Source of the DNA: Mycobacterium sp. IS-1496
Lineage (GTDB): Bacteria; Actinomycetota; Actinomycetes; Mycobacteriales; Mycobacteriaceae
DNA: 64,000 nucleotides
Assembly: GCF_001499995.1 (NCBI RefSeq)
Contig: NZ_LQIU01000034.1
Location: forward strand, 157,082-221,081
Direction: 5' to 3'
How positions within the stretch are numbered: position 1 is the stretch's first letter; every line of letters begins with the position of its first letter. The notes under the pieces are model-generated. The model was not told the origin of the DNA. It saw only the letters and a list, made by a program, of their open reading frames with translations, and did not search any database. The position numbers and the translations under genes are program-made. This document shows, piece by piece, positions 1-7,603 of this stretch.

Positions 1-356
1 ACAACTTCATGAACTCCTCGGGCACCAATATGGCGACGCTGAACCGCGGCAGGCCCTACAACCCGTTGTACATGCATCCCGACGCGATGGCGTCGCTCGG
101 CCTGGCGGACGGCTCGATGGTCACGGTCACCTCGCCGCACGACAGCATCCCCAGCGTCGTCGAGGCCGACGACAGCTTGCGGCCCGACGTGGTCGCCATG
201 CACCACGCGTTCGGTGGCCTGCCGACCGAAGACGAGGAAGTCCGTGAACGAGGCAGCAACGTCGGCCGCCTCGTCCCGACCGACGTGGACCACGACCCGA
301 TCACCGGGATGCCGCGGCAAGGCAACATCCCGGTCCGGGTGACACCGCGGAGTTAG
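1..356 (+). CDS. C-terminal end of a molybdopterin oxidoreductase (5' truncated by window)
   Basis: Only the last 117 or so codons are present; the reading frame is open from base 3 and ends at the TAG at 354-356. The visible part reads like the molybdopterin-dinucleotide-binding domain that closes the large subunit of formate dehydrogenase or nitrate reductase type enzymes: N-R-G-R-P-Y-N-P-L-Y-M-H-P-D-A near the start, then a short beta-rich stretch with A-L/G-L-A-D-G and a final G-N-I-P-V-R-V. Such oxidoreductases move electrons to or from a small substrate at a Mo-bis-MGD centre. Substrate and subunit partners lie outside the window. A TetR gene follows on the opposite strand 34 bp downstream, so this is the end of its transcription unit. 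Confidence 0.7.
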   Translation, partial: NFMNSSGTNMATLNRGRPYNPLYMHPDAMASLGLADGSMVTVTSPHDSIPSVVEADDSLRPDVVAMHHAFGGLPTEDEEVRERGSNVGRLVPTDVDHDPITGMPRQGNIPVRVTPRS

Positions 357-390
357 CACCCGTCAGGACGACGTCCCTGACCCATCGCCT

Positions 391-951
391 CTAGTCGTGG
401 TTCTTGAGGCCCACCGCGTGGCGCAACTGGGCGAGGAACTCGTCGCCGTCGTCGCTGCGCACGATGTAGTGAGACACCGCGACGCGGATGGCGGTGGCGG
501 CCTTGACCGAGGCGTTGGGGCCCGAGAGCAGCTTCTCGAGCCGGGCCCGCATCAGCGGGAGGATGCGCGCCAGCTGTGCGATCACCACTTCGGGTTCGAT
601 GTCGACGAGCCGGACACCCGAGTACGACTGCTGGTACGACACGATGAAACGCAATGCGGCGTCGAGCTTTTCGTTGCCCCGCAGTCCCTGGGTCGCCTTG
701 CTGATGCCCCGGTCGAACATCGACCGCTCGTAGCGGCCGAAGGCGTCGAGCAGCTCCTGCTTGGAGGCGAACCAGCGGTACAGCGTCGGCCGTGACACAC
801 CCGCCTGCAGCGCGACCTCCGACAGGCTCAGCTTCGTCTGGCCGCTGCGCCCGAGCACCTCGGCGGTGGCCGCCAGGATGCGGTGCTGCGTCGACGAATC
901 GTCGAAGTCGGCGGGGTCGCGCCGGGCGGTCAGTGGTTCGTTCACGTCCAA
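391..951 (-). CDS. TetR/AcrR family transcriptional repressor (copy 1)
   Basis: A 186-residue TetR-type regulator. The N-terminal helix-turn-helix is clear: R-I-L-A-A-T-A-E-V-L-G-R-S-G-Q-T-K-L-S-L-S-E-V-A, then V-S-R-P-T-L-Y-R-W-F-A-S-K-Q-E-L-L (about residues 25-70); the rest is the helical ligand-binding domain. It is a close paralogue of the TetR at 3437-3958: the two share the T-K-L-S-L-S core, S-R-P-T-L-Y-R-W-F, the V-D-I-E-P block and the A-R-I-L-P-x-M-R-x-R-L-E segment. The start used is TTG at 951; GTG at 945 is an alternative. A degenerate copy of the regional operator lies just upstream (972-995), which suggests autoregulation. The phosphotransferase gene at 1032-2168 is upstream on the same strand. 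The ligand is unknown. Confidence 0.88.
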   Translation of the reverse strand: MDVNEPLTARRDPADFDDSSTQHRILAATAEVLGRSGQTKLSLSEVALQAGVSRPTLYRWFASKQELLDAFGRYERSMFDRGISKATQGLRGNEKLDAALRFIVSYQQSYSGVRLVDIEPEVVIAQLARILPLMRARLEKLLSGPNASVKAATAIRVAVSHYIVRSDDGDEFLAQLRHAVGLKNHD

Positions 952-971
952 GGCCTCGAGTGACGGGGTGT

Positions 972-995
972 TTCACAGATGGTAGAGGCTGTAAC
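972..995. promoter_or_regulatory. Degenerate copy of the regional operator (TTCACA-N12-TGTAAC)
   Basis: Upstream of the first TetR gene the sequence reads TTTCACAGAT, then 9 bases, then TGTAACGCC. It resembles the better sites at 2203, 3968, 7534, 15413 and 22258 in half-site sequence and in the GAT after the left half, but the spacing is 12 rather than 14. It may be a weaker autoregulatory site or chance similarity. Confidence 0.4.
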
Positions 996-1031
996 GCCTC
1001 GCCGGGGGATTCGCGCCGTTCGGCGTCCACA

Positions 1032-2168
1032 TCACAGTGACTTCTTCAGCAGCGCCACGGTGTCGAGATCCTGGAGTGCGGCCACCCCGCGGCGCAACCC
1101 TTCGTCCGCGATGTCCTCGTTCTGCATACCGCCCATCCCCGCGGTGATGAGCGCGGCGACATAGGCGTAGAGCGCGGCCTGGCGGTACCGGTGCCACAGA
1201 TCGTCGCGGTCGAGCTCGGGGCCACCCGCGGCCGCGAGCGCCTCACGGTAGGTGTCGAGCAGATCGCGCTGGGACTCCTGCCGGTCGGCCGGGGTCATGC
1301 TGGTGACCAACGTGTACGCGAGTTCGCGGCTGGGATGTCCGCGCCGCAGCGCCTGCCAGTCGAACAGGCCGGCCGCACCGCTGCGGAAGTACACATTCCC
1401 GGGGTGGGCGTCGCCGTGCATGATCGTGTGGGGCGGTTCGTCGATCAGCCGGGCGACGGCCCGGTAGTTCTCGTCGATGAATCGGCCGGCCTGCACCGGG
1501 ATGTCGCTGTTCTGGGCGATCCGGCGGGCGGACGTCTTCAACAGTCTGCCGGTGAGCAAGGACGTGTCGTCACCCGACGGCGAGTACACCCAGTCCAACG
1601 CCCCCTTCTGCCCGACTGCAGGCAGCCGGCCCCAGAACGTCGCGTGCAGACGGGCCAGCAGTTCCACCACGAGGGCGGCCTGATCGCGGTCCAGCGGGTG
1701 GAGGGTGTCGGGAAACAGGCATTCGGCGGCAGGCAGGTCCTCGAGGATGAGCACGTAGCGGCCGGTGAGCCGGTCGAAGGCCGACCCGTGGGCCGCCGGC
1801 GCCCCGGTCACTTCCGGCCGCAACTGCCGGTAGAAGCGCACCTCGGTGTCGCCGAGTCGCCCGAGTTCACCCATCAGCCTGGTCGCCGCCGTCGCGGCGG
1901 GCAGCTTGACGAACACCGTCTCTGGGACATCCCGGCCGATCAGCGCGAGCCGGGCCCGCGACGACGTGCCCGCGTCACCACCGATGACGGAGACGGAGGT
2001 GACCGTGCGGTTCATCAACCGTGACAACGCCTGCGCGTCGAGGTCTGCCACCGAACGCGGGAACGGCCACCGCCCCCGGAGAACGGCGTCGGTCGCCACG
2101 CGTTGCACCCCACGGCCGAGGTGCGCGGCCAGGCCGACGGCGGGCGACATACTCGACTTCATCGTCAC
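1032..2168 (-). CDS. Phosphotransferase-family protein (APH / ecdysteroid-kinase-like)
   Basis: A 378-residue protein with an aminoglycoside-phosphotransferase-like kinase fold. The catalytic block is I-M-H-G-D-A-H-P-G-N-V-Y-F, with catalytic Asp and metal-binding Asn, followed by the second metal site in L-F-D-W-Q. The D-W-Q form is nearer to the CHK/ecdysteroid-kinase-like branch than to antibiotic kinases. It would transfer phosphate from ATP to a hydroxyl group of a small molecule. The start is GTG 2168, preceded by GAGGAGG about 8 bases upstream. It is divergent from the CoA transferase across the operator at 2203-2228, and TetR copy 1 follows on the same strand. A role in resistance is possible, but the setting in a catabolic cluster argues for a pathway intermediate as substrate; that is inference. 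Confidence 0.75.
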   Translation of the reverse strand: MTMKSSMSPAVGLAAHLGRGVQRVATDAVLRGRWPFPRSVADLDAQALSRLMNRTVTSVSVIGGDAGTSSRARLALIGRDVPETVFVKLPAATAATRLMGELGRLGDTEVRFYRQLRPEVTGAPAAHGSAFDRLTGRYVLILEDLPAAECLFPDTLHPLDRDQAALVVELLARLHATFWGRLPAVGQKGALDWVYSPSGDDTSLLTGRLLKTSARRIAQNSDIPVQAGRFIDENYRAVARLIDEPPHTIMHGDAHPGNVYFRSGAAGLFDWQALRRGHPSRELAYTLVTSMTPADRQESQRDLLDTYREALAAAGGPELDRDDLWHRYRQAALYAYVAALITAGMGGMQNEDIADEGLRRGVAALQDLDTVALLKKSL

Positions 2169-2202
2169 CGGTGCGAGCCTCCTCGGGCGTCATCTGCGGA
2201 CG

Positions 2203-2228
2203 TTTACAAATAGGGTTGAGACTGTAAA
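2203..2228. promoter_or_regulatory. Operator, regional motif: TTTACA-N14-TGTAAA
   Basis: This is the most symmetric copy: perfect 6-bp inverted arms, TTTACA at 2203-2208 and TGTAAA at 2223-2228, 14 bases apart. It lies between the divergent phosphotransferase (start 2168) and CoA transferase (start 2262) genes, so one bound repressor could control both. The other copies have TGTCAC as right arm. Confidence 0.7.
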
Positions 2229-2261
2229 CCAGCTCACCTGCTCACACCAAGAGGAGGGTCG

Positions 2262-3431
2262 ATGTCCGGACCGTTGGACGGCGTGAAGGTCGTGGAACTG
2301 GGCGTCTGGGTCGCCGCACCGGCCACCGGCGGCATCCTCGCCGACTGGGGCGCGGATGTGGTCAAGGTCGAACCGCCGTCCGGGGATCCCGCCCGGATGT
2401 TCGGGCGCATGCTCGGCATCGACGGGGACGTGAACCCGCCCTTCGAGATGGACAACCGGTCCAAACGCAGCGTCGTGGTGGATCTGACGTCGGATGCGGG
2501 CCGGGACGCGATCGTTGGACTGCTCGGTGCCGCAGACGTTTTCGTGACGAACGTGCGGCCGTCCGCGCTGCGCCGCCTCGGCCTGGACTTCGAGACACTC
2601 GCTGCCGACAACCCACGGCTGGTCTACGGCCTCATCACCGGGTACGGGACCACCGGACCGGATGCCGACCGGGCGGCCTATGACGTCGCCGCGTTCTGGG
2701 CCAGGGCCGGCCTGGCGCATCTGCTGACCCGGCCGGGGGAGGATCCGCCGTTCCAGCGTGGCGGGATGGGCGATCACTCGGCGGGCATGACGTTGGCGGC
2801 GGCGGTGTGCGCGGCCCTGGTGTCGCGCACGCGCACCGGAGTCGGTCAGCTGGTCACCACCTCGCTGTACCGGCAGGGCGCCTATACGATCAGCTTCGAC
2901 CTCAACACGTTCCTGCTCACCGGACGCCAGATCGCCATCGGCCGGCGGGAATCCATGGGCAACCCCTGCATGAACAACTACGCCGCGGCCGACGGGCGCC
3001 GGTTCTGGATCGTCGGACTGGAGGGGGAGCGGCACTGGCCGCCGCTGTGCCGAAGCGTCGGGCGCCCCGAGTGGCTGACCGACGACCGGTTCGCCACCGG
3101 CAGGTCGCGCGCGGTCAACGCCCGCGAACTCATCGCCGAACTCGACGCGATCTTCGCCACCAGGACGCTGGGCGAGTGGGCGGAGGCCTTCGCGGCGGAA
3201 CCGGAGCTGTTCTGGTCGCCGATCAATTCGCTGGAGGACGTCATCGGCGACGAACAGTTCCACGCCGCGGGCGGCGCGGTGTACGTCCCCGACGGCGACG
3301 GCAGCATCCCGATGGTCGCCACGCCCGCGGACTTCCACGGCACCCCGTGCGCGCCGCGCTCTGTCGCGCCGCGCCTCGGTGAGCACACCGACGAGGTGCT
3401 GGCCGATCCGAGCGCGGGGTGGCGGTCGTGA
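2262..3431 (+). CDS. CaiB/BaiF (family III) CoA transferase
   Basis: A 389-residue family III acyl-CoA transferase, which moves CoA between carboxylic acids through an aspartyl-CoA thioester. The N-terminus M-S-G-P-L-D-G-V-K-V-V-E-L-G and the block I-L-A-D-W-G-A-D-V-V-K-V-E-P-P-x-G-D-P are family hallmarks. The probable nucleophile is Asp171 in G-M-G-D-H-S-A-G-M, matching Asp169 of formyl-CoA transferase. The length is normal. The ATG at 2262 follows a good AGGAGG ribosome-binding site. It is divergent from the phosphotransferase, with the regional operator between them, and convergent with TetR copy 2. In the proposed pathway it would activate an acid product for beta-oxidation-type steps; donor and acceptor are unknown. 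Confidence 0.9.
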   Translation: MSGPLDGVKVVELGVWVAAPATGGILADWGADVVKVEPPSGDPARMFGRMLGIDGDVNPPFEMDNRSKRSVVVDLTSDAGRDAIVGLLGAADVFVTNVRPSALRRLGLDFETLAADNPRLVYGLITGYGTTGPDADRAAYDVAAFWARAGLAHLLTRPGEDPPFQRGGMGDHSAGMTLAAAVCAALVSRTRTGVGQLVTTSLYRQGAYTISFDLNTFLLTGRQIAIGRRESMGNPCMNNYAAADGRRFWIVGLEGERHWPPLCRSVGRPEWLTDDRFATGRSRAVNARELIAELDAIFATRTLGEWAEAFAAEPELFWSPINSLEDVIGDEQFHAAGGAVYVPDGDGSIPMVATPADFHGTPCAPRSVAPRLGEHTDEVLADPSAGWRS

Positions 3432-3436
3432 CCGTC

Positions 3437-3958
3437 TCAGGTGAGCCCCGCCGCGTGCCGCAACTGCGCGAGGAAGTCGTCGTCGTCGTCACTGCGCACC
3501 AGATAGTGCGAGATCGCCACGCGCACAGCCGTTGACGCGGCCACCGCCGCGTCGGGGCCGGACAGCCCGCGCTCGAGCCGGTCGCGCATCCGCGGCAGGA
3601 TGCGGGCGAGGCGGGCGATCACCTGTGCGGGTTCGATGTCGACCATCCGCAGCCCCGGATACGAGTGCTGGTATTCGACGATGATGCGCAGCGCGGCCTC
3701 GAGTCGCTGGTCCGCGGGCAGGTTCTCGCCGGCCTCGGCGACGGCGCGCTCGTAGAGCGAGCGCTCCCACACCACGAACGCCGACAGCAGATCCTGCTTC
3801 GACGGGAACCAGCGGTAGAGGGTGGGGCGTGACACGCGGGCCTGCGCGGCGACCTGCGACAGGCTCAGCTTCGTCATCCCGTTGCGGCCGAGCACCTCTG
3901 CCGTGGCGGCGAGGATCCGCTCACGGGTCCGGTTCTGATCGCTCGACACCGGCGTCAC
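3437..3958 (-). CDS. TetR/AcrR family transcriptional repressor (copy 2)
   Basis: A 173-residue TetR regulator. The helix-turn-helix region reads R-E-R-I-L-A-A-T-A-E-V-L-G-R-N-G-M-T-K-L-S-L-S-Q-V-A, then V-S-R-P-T-L-Y-R-W-F-P-S-K-Q-D-L. It is a paralogue of the TetR at 391-951 over the whole length, including the C-terminal R-V-A-I-S-H-Y-L-V-R-S-D-D region. The start is placed at GTG 3958; the open frame continues upstream but would then run antisense through the P450 gene and across the operator. The operator at 3968-3996 begins 9 bases before this start and is shared with the divergent P450 gene, so autoregulation is likely. Near-identical recognition helices suggest that both TetR copies read the same motif. 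Confidence 0.88.
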   Translation of the reverse strand: MTPVSSDQNRTRERILAATAEVLGRNGMTKLSLSQVAAQARVSRPTLYRWFPSKQDLLSAFVVWERSLYERAVAEAGENLPADQRLEAALRIIVEYQHSYPGLRMVDIEPAQVIARLARILPRMRDRLERGLSGPDAAVAASTAVRVAISHYLVRSDDDDDFLAQLRHAAGLT

Positions 3959-3967
3959 CCCAATAGC

Positions 3968-3996
3968 TTTACAAATTTCGCGGCTACTGTCACGCT
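3968..3996 (+). promoter_or_regulatory. Operator/promoter, regional motif: TTTACA-N14-TGTCACGCT
   Basis: TTTACA at 3968-3973 and TGTCACGCT at 3988-3996 lie between TetR copy 2 and P450 copy 1. Read as a promoter on the plus strand, TTTACA is a -35 and CACGCT a weak -10 with 17-bp spacing and an extended TGT. The GTG at 4004 would then sit at the transcription start, giving a leaderless mRNA. Confidence 0.7.
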
Positions 3997-4003
3997 GAAC
4001 CTC

Positions 4004-5257
4004 GTGACGTCCACATCTGCGGCGGCCCGCGAACACAGTTCGGTCGACATCACCTCGGCGTCGTTCTGGCAGCGGACCTTCGCCGACCGCGACGCGGTGT
4101 TCGCGCAGCTGCGCGCGCACGACGGGCTGACCTGGCATCATCCGCTGTCGTCGCTGTTCCCGATGGAAGAAGACGGATTCTGGGCCGTCACCCGGCGCTC
4201 CGACATCGTCTTCGTGAGCCAGCACCCGGAGTTGTTCACTTCCGAGCGCGGCGTGGCGCTCGATCCGATGCCCGCCGAGGTGCAGCGTTTCGCATCGTTC
4301 TTCCTGACGATGGACCCGCCGGAACACACGGTGTACCGACGGCTGATCAGTTCGGCGTTCACCCCCCGCAACGTCCGGCGGATCGAACAGCAGATCCACG
4401 ACAACGCCGTCGCGGTCGTGGACGATCTCGTCGGCGCGGGTGAGATCGACTTCGTCGCAGCGTGTTCGGCGCGGCTGCCGATGTTGACCATCATGGAGAT
4501 GCTCGGCGTGCCCACCGCTGACCAGCCCGCGGTGGCCGCGGCCGCCGAGAAACTGTTCGCGATGAGCGACGACGAGTACAGCACGCTCGAGGAGCGGGCG
4601 GCCGATACGGTCAACGAGATCATGCTGTTGTCGGCCACCGGCGTCGAACTGGCCAAGTTCCGGCGCAGCCATCCCGGTGACGACCTCATGACGAGCATCG
4701 TCAACGCCGAGGTGGACGGAAAGCGGTTGACCGACGAGGAGATCGGCGCCTTCCTCATCCTGCTCGCGTCGGCCGGCAACGACACCACGAAGCAGACCAC
4801 GACGCACGCGATGTTGGCGCTGTCGGCGAACCCCGCCCAGCGGGACTGGCTGATGGCCGACTTCGACGGCAGGATAGGCACCGCCGTCGAGGAATTCGTC
4901 CGGTGGTCGACACCGGTGCTGCAGTTCGCCCGGTTCGCCACCACTGACACGGAGATCAACGGAGCGCCCGTGCGCGCCGGCGACAAGGTCGGGCTGTTCT
5001 ACTGTTCGGCCAACCGCGACGAGGCGGTCTTCGACGATCCGCACCTGTTCGACCTGAGCCGGTCACCGAATCCGCACCTCGGCTTCGGTGGCGGCGGCCC
5101 GCACTTCTGCCTCGGCAACCAGCTCGCCAAAACCGAACTGCGGCATCTGTTCCGTGAGCTGCTGACCCGGCTGAGCCACATCGAGTTCGGTGAACCCGAC
5201 CTGCTGTTCAGCACGTTCGTGCACGGCGTCAAACGCCTTCCGGCGATCGTCCGCTGA
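4004..5257 (+). CDS. Cytochrome P450 (copy 1)
   Basis: A 417-residue soluble bacterial P450. The heme-binding loop is F-G-G-G-G-P-H-F-C-L-G with the axial thiolate at Cys369. The I-helix oxygen-activation motif is A-G-N-D-T-T-K, and the K-helix E-x-x-R is E-E-F-V-R-W. It would hydroxylate a hydrophobic substrate using two electrons supplied through the ferredoxin encoded 15 bp downstream. The start is GTG 4004, seven to eight bases after a CACGCT element, so translation is probably leaderless. It is divergent from TetR copy 2 across the shared operator. The length and motifs are typical of mycobacterial sterol, fatty-acid or terpene P450s; I cannot assign a CYP family by eye. Confidence 0.95.
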   Translation: MTSTSAAAREHSSVDITSASFWQRTFADRDAVFAQLRAHDGLTWHHPLSSLFPMEEDGFWAVTRRSDIVFVSQHPELFTSERGVALDPMPAEVQRFASFFLTMDPPEHTVYRRLISSAFTPRNVRRIEQQIHDNAVAVVDDLVGAGEIDFVAACSARLPMLTIMEMLGVPTADQPAVAAAAEKLFAMSDDEYSTLEERAADTVNEIMLLSATGVELAKFRRSHPGDDLMTSIVNAEVDGKRLTDEEIGAFLILLASAGNDTTKQTTTHAMLALSANPAQRDWLMADFDGRIGTAVEEFVRWSTPVLQFARFATTDTEINGAPVRAGDKVGLFYCSANRDEAVFDDPHLFDLSRSPNPHLGFGGGGPHFCLGNQLAKTELRHLFRELLTRLSHIEFGEPDLLFSTFVHGVKRLPAIVR

Positions 5258-5271
5258 GGCACGGAGCGGGT

Positions 5272-5463
5272 ATGCGCGTCGAAGTCGACCTCACCAGGTG
5301 CACCGGTCACGGGATCTGTGAGTCGATCGCCGAGGACGTGTTCGAAGTGCGCGACGACGGCACCGTGACGATTCACGGGGAGCAGCGGCCGGCGTCCGAC
5401 CACGATAGGATGCGCGAGGCCGTCACCCAGTGTCCCGCCGCGGCACTGCGATTGACGGACTGA
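5272..5463 (+). CDS. P450-partner ferredoxin, [3Fe-4S] type
   Basis: A 63-residue ferredoxin with the cluster ligands C10-x-x-H13-x-x-C16 and C54-P. His replaces the second cysteine of a normal [4Fe-4S] site, as in other mycobacterial ferredoxins encoded next to P450 genes; these usually carry a [3Fe-4S] cluster. It follows the P450 by 15 bp and is surely its electron donor, fed by a reductase encoded elsewhere. Its 3' end is 7 bp from the convergent NYN-domain gene. No other ferredoxin or reductase gene is visible in the cluster, so it may also serve the second P450 at 8332-9561. Confidence 0.92.
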   Translation: MRVEVDLTRCTGHGICESIAEDVFEVRDDGTVTIHGEQRPASDHDRMREAVTQCPAAALRLTD

Positions 5464-5470
5464 CCACCGC

Positions 5471-5845
5471 TCAGCGGGGGTCGATGTCGTTGCGCAGGCG
5501 TTCGGCGGGGTAGGTGGCCGCCCCGGCGGAGCGGACCCGTTCGCCGAGCGCCCGGTCCGACGTCGCCACGACGATTCCGCCAGGGTCGTCGGAGGCGCGC
5601 ACCAGGCGGACGATCTCGTCGTCGGCCGAATTCGCCGCCGCGGCCGGCGCATGGGCGACGGTCACCGCATCGGAGAGAAGCGGTGGGGCCGGCGGCTTCT
5701 CGAAGACCACCGTCACCTCGACACCCTCGGCGACCGCCCAGCGTTCCAGCGCCTGCACCAGACCGGCCATCGCACCGCGGCGGTCCCGCCACCACCCGTC
5801 CGGACGGCAGCCGATGACGTTCATCCCGTCGACGATCCACCGCAC
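5471..5845 (-). CDS. NYN (PIN-like) domain RNase-like protein
   Basis: A 124-residue protein that looks like a single NYN/PIN-type nuclease domain. It starts I-V-D-G-M-N-V-I-G, the first acidic strand; a central acidic segment A-D-D-E-I-V-R-L-V follows, then V-A-T-S-D-R-A-L-G-E-R-V. These place the acidic metal-binding residues seen in the fold. It is the last gene of a minus-strand unit (lactonase, thioesterase, NYN), 16 bp after the thioesterase stop. A housekeeping-like RNA nuclease in a catabolic operon is odd and may simply be inherited position. The RNA target is unknown. Confidence 0.8.
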   Translation of the reverse strand: MRWIVDGMNVIGCRPDGWWRDRRGAMAGLVQALERWAVAEGVEVTVVFEKPPAPPLLSDAVTVAHAPAAAANSADDEIVRLVRASDDPGGIVVATSDRALGERVRSAGAATYPAERLRNDIDPR

Positions 5846-5861
5846 CCGACCAGGGTAGGCG

Positions 5862-6674
5862 CTAGCGCGGCGGGCGCGGCCGCACCAGCACCGACTGCTG
5901 GATCACCCCGACGGGCCCGGCCTCGTCGAACAGTGTGCCGCTGCTGGTGCCGATACCGTCCGGGCCGTAACTGGTGTCGGCGCGGATCCCGATCCACCGG
6001 CCGTTCGGGATCCGGTGGATGTGCACCACCAGGTCGGTGTTGAGGAACGTCCATCTGCGGATGTCGAGTTTCGCGCCGATGCCGTTGGCGTCGTCGGCGA
6101 CGGCGAACAACCGCTCCAGCGGTGTCATCGTCTCACCCTTGACGAGGTCGACGGTGGGGGTGATCCACGATTCCCCCGGGCCGTCCCCGAGGGGCGTGGT
6201 CAGCCAGCGCCAGTCGAGGCTGTGCACGTAGTTGCGGTCCCAGTCCTTGGCCATGTCCCGGCCGCGCGCCTCCGACAACGGGCGCAGCGGCGCAGCACCC
6301 GCGTGCGCCACGGCGGTGGTGTCCAGCATCTGCAGCCGCCACCCGCTCGCACGGGCCACCGGTCGCGGTGCGCCGTCGGGTCCCGGCGCCGACATCTGCG
6401 CGCTGACCAGTTCGATCTGCTTACCCGCGCGTTCGCGCCGTGCGCTCACCCACAGGTCGCCTTCGGCAGGCACCGGGCCCAGCAGATCGACCATCACCCG
6501 ACTCAGTCGGGTGTCGTCGCGCTGCTCGCAGCGTTCCAGCGCCCGGACCAACAGCGCGGACACCGGCGCGGCGTGCTGGATGGCCGCCGACCACGTGCTG
6601 CGCACCAGATCGGTGGCCAGGAACCTCTCGCCGTGCGAATCCTCGCCCAACAGTTCGTAATACGAATCCGACAT
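5862..6674 (-). CDS. Acyl-CoA thioesterase, double hot-dog (TesB-like)
   Basis: A 270-residue protein of the acyl-CoA thioesterase superfamily, starting M-S-D-S-Y-Y-E-L-L-G. It shows two hot-dog halves: an N-terminal half with S-T-W-S-A-A-I-Q-H-A-A-P-V-S-A-L-L and a D-L-L-G-P-V-P strand, and a C-terminal half with D-A-N-G-I and F-L-N-T-D-L-V-V-H-I-H-R, then a final G-T-S-S-G-T-L-F-D. It would hydrolyse an acyl-CoA to the free acid. The start codon overlaps the stop of the lactonase gene (TGATG at 6676-6672), so the two are translationally coupled. Expression is probably driven from the operator at 7534-7562. Confidence 0.8.
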   Translation of the reverse strand: MSDSYYELLGEDSHGERFLATDLVRSTWSAAIQHAAPVSALLVRALERCEQRDDTRLSRVMVDLLGPVPAEGDLWVSARRERAGKQIELVSAQMSAPGPDGAPRPVARASGWRLQMLDTTAVAHAGAAPLRPLSEARGRDMAKDWDRNYVHSLDWRWLTTPLGDGPGESWITPTVDLVKGETMTPLERLFAVADDANGIGAKLDIRRWTFLNTDLVVHIHRIPNGRWIGIRADTSYGPDGIGTSSGTLFDEAGPVGVIQQSVLVRPRPPR

Positions 6675-7525
6675 CAGGGCAGCCCCGCGCCGGGGACGTC
6701 GACGATCGTCATGTCGACGCGCGAGTTCCTCGTGCCGATGAGCCGCTCCGGATAGGCGTCGGTGGCCGAGACCAGGAACAGCATGCGCCGTTCGGGTCCG
6801 CCCAGCGCGCACGCGATCGCCATGCGGTCGCCGATGTCGATGCGATCGGTGACCACGCCGCCGTCGGTCACCCGCTGGAACTGCTGCGCCAGCGTCATCG
6901 CGGTCCAGACGGCACCTTCGGCGTCGACGGCGATCCCGTCCGGCGGCCCGTCGAGTCCCTCGGCGAAGGTCCGGCGGTCACGCAGACCGCCGTCTGCCTC
7001 GATGGCGAAGGCCGTCAGGCGCCGCCCGGTCGACTCGGCGACGATCAGCGTCGCGCGGTCCTCGGTGATCGCCATCCCGTTCGGGAAGTCGAGTCCGTCG
7101 GCGACCACCGTTGCGGCACCGTCGGGGTCGAGGCGCACGATCACCCCGTGCTCGCGTTGCTGAGACCCGATGTAGGCGCGGCCCGCATCGTCGACGACCA
7201 TGTCGCCGAGATCGGCGGGCACCATGTCGCTCAGATCGGCGAGGACGGTGACGGCGTCGCCGTCATAGCGCAGCACCTGCCTGCGTTCGACCGAGGTGAT
7301 GAGCAGCGAACCGTCCGGGCGGAAGCCGAGGCCCGACGGTGCATGGCCCGGTAGCGCAAGGGTGGTCACGGAGCCGCTGAGGTCCACGGTGTGCACCGCC
7401 TCGCCGAACATGTCGGAGAACCACAGCAGCCCTTCGAACCAGCGCGGACCCTCCCCGAAGCAGAACTCGCCCGTGAGGAGGGTGGGCGCCGAGCGCCCGC
7501 TCTCGGCGATTTCCCGGGCCGTCAC
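6674..7525 (-). CDS. SMP-30 / gluconolactonase / LRE family lactonase
   Basis: A 283-residue six-bladed beta-propeller lactonase. The three metal ligands expected for the family are visible: Glu25 in F-G-E-G-P-R-W, the Asn of D-F-P-N-G-M-A-I, and the Asp of P-D-G-I-A-V-D. Such enzymes hydrolyse lactones with a bound divalent metal. The start GTG 7525 has an AAAGG ribosome-binding site six bases upstream. The regional operator (7534-7562) lies immediately upstream and is shared with the divergent operon beginning at 7604. In this setting it is a natural candidate to open the lactone made by the flavin monooxygenase at 12035; that assignment is inference. Confidence 0.88.
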   Translation of the reverse strand: MTAREIAESGRSAPTLLTGEFCFGEGPRWFEGLLWFSDMFGEAVHTVDLSGSVTTLALPGHAPSGLGFRPDGSLLITSVERRQVLRYDGDAVTVLADLSDMVPADLGDMVVDDAGRAYIGSQQREHGVIVRLDPDGAATVVADGLDFPNGMAITEDRATLIVAESTGRRLTAFAIEADGGLRDRRTFAEGLDGPPDGIAVDAEGAVWTAMTLAQQFQRVTDGGVVTDRIDIGDRMAIACALGGPERRMLFLVSATDAYPERLIGTRNSRVDMTIVDVPGAGLP

Positions 7526-7533
7526 ATCGCGCC

Positions 7534-7562
7534 TTTACAAAACACGCGACAAGTGTCACGCT
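7534..7562 (+). promoter_or_regulatory. Operator/promoter, regional motif: TTTACA-N14-TGTCACGCT
   Basis: TTTACA at 7534-7539 and TGTCACGCT at 7554-7562 lie between the divergent lactonase and 7604 operons. It has the same spacing and the same GCT extension toward the plus-strand gene as the copies at 3968, 15413 and 22258. Its position explains co-regulation of the three-gene minus operon and the eight-gene plus operon. Confidence 0.72.
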
Positions 7563-7603
7563 CCCTAGGTGCCACTGTCAACCACCTGCGGCGTTGGCGC
7601 GCC

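Noticed and set aside
1032..2168. Aminoglycoside resistance gene
   Set aside because: The kinase motifs are general, the D-W-Q form and catabolic neighbours do not support an antibiotic substrate, and no resistance island is present.
3959..5044. N-terminal extension of TetR copy 2 running antisense through the P450 gene
   Set aside because: The extension has no family similarity, crosses the operator and lies opposite a definite P450; GTG 3958 gives a normal TetR length.
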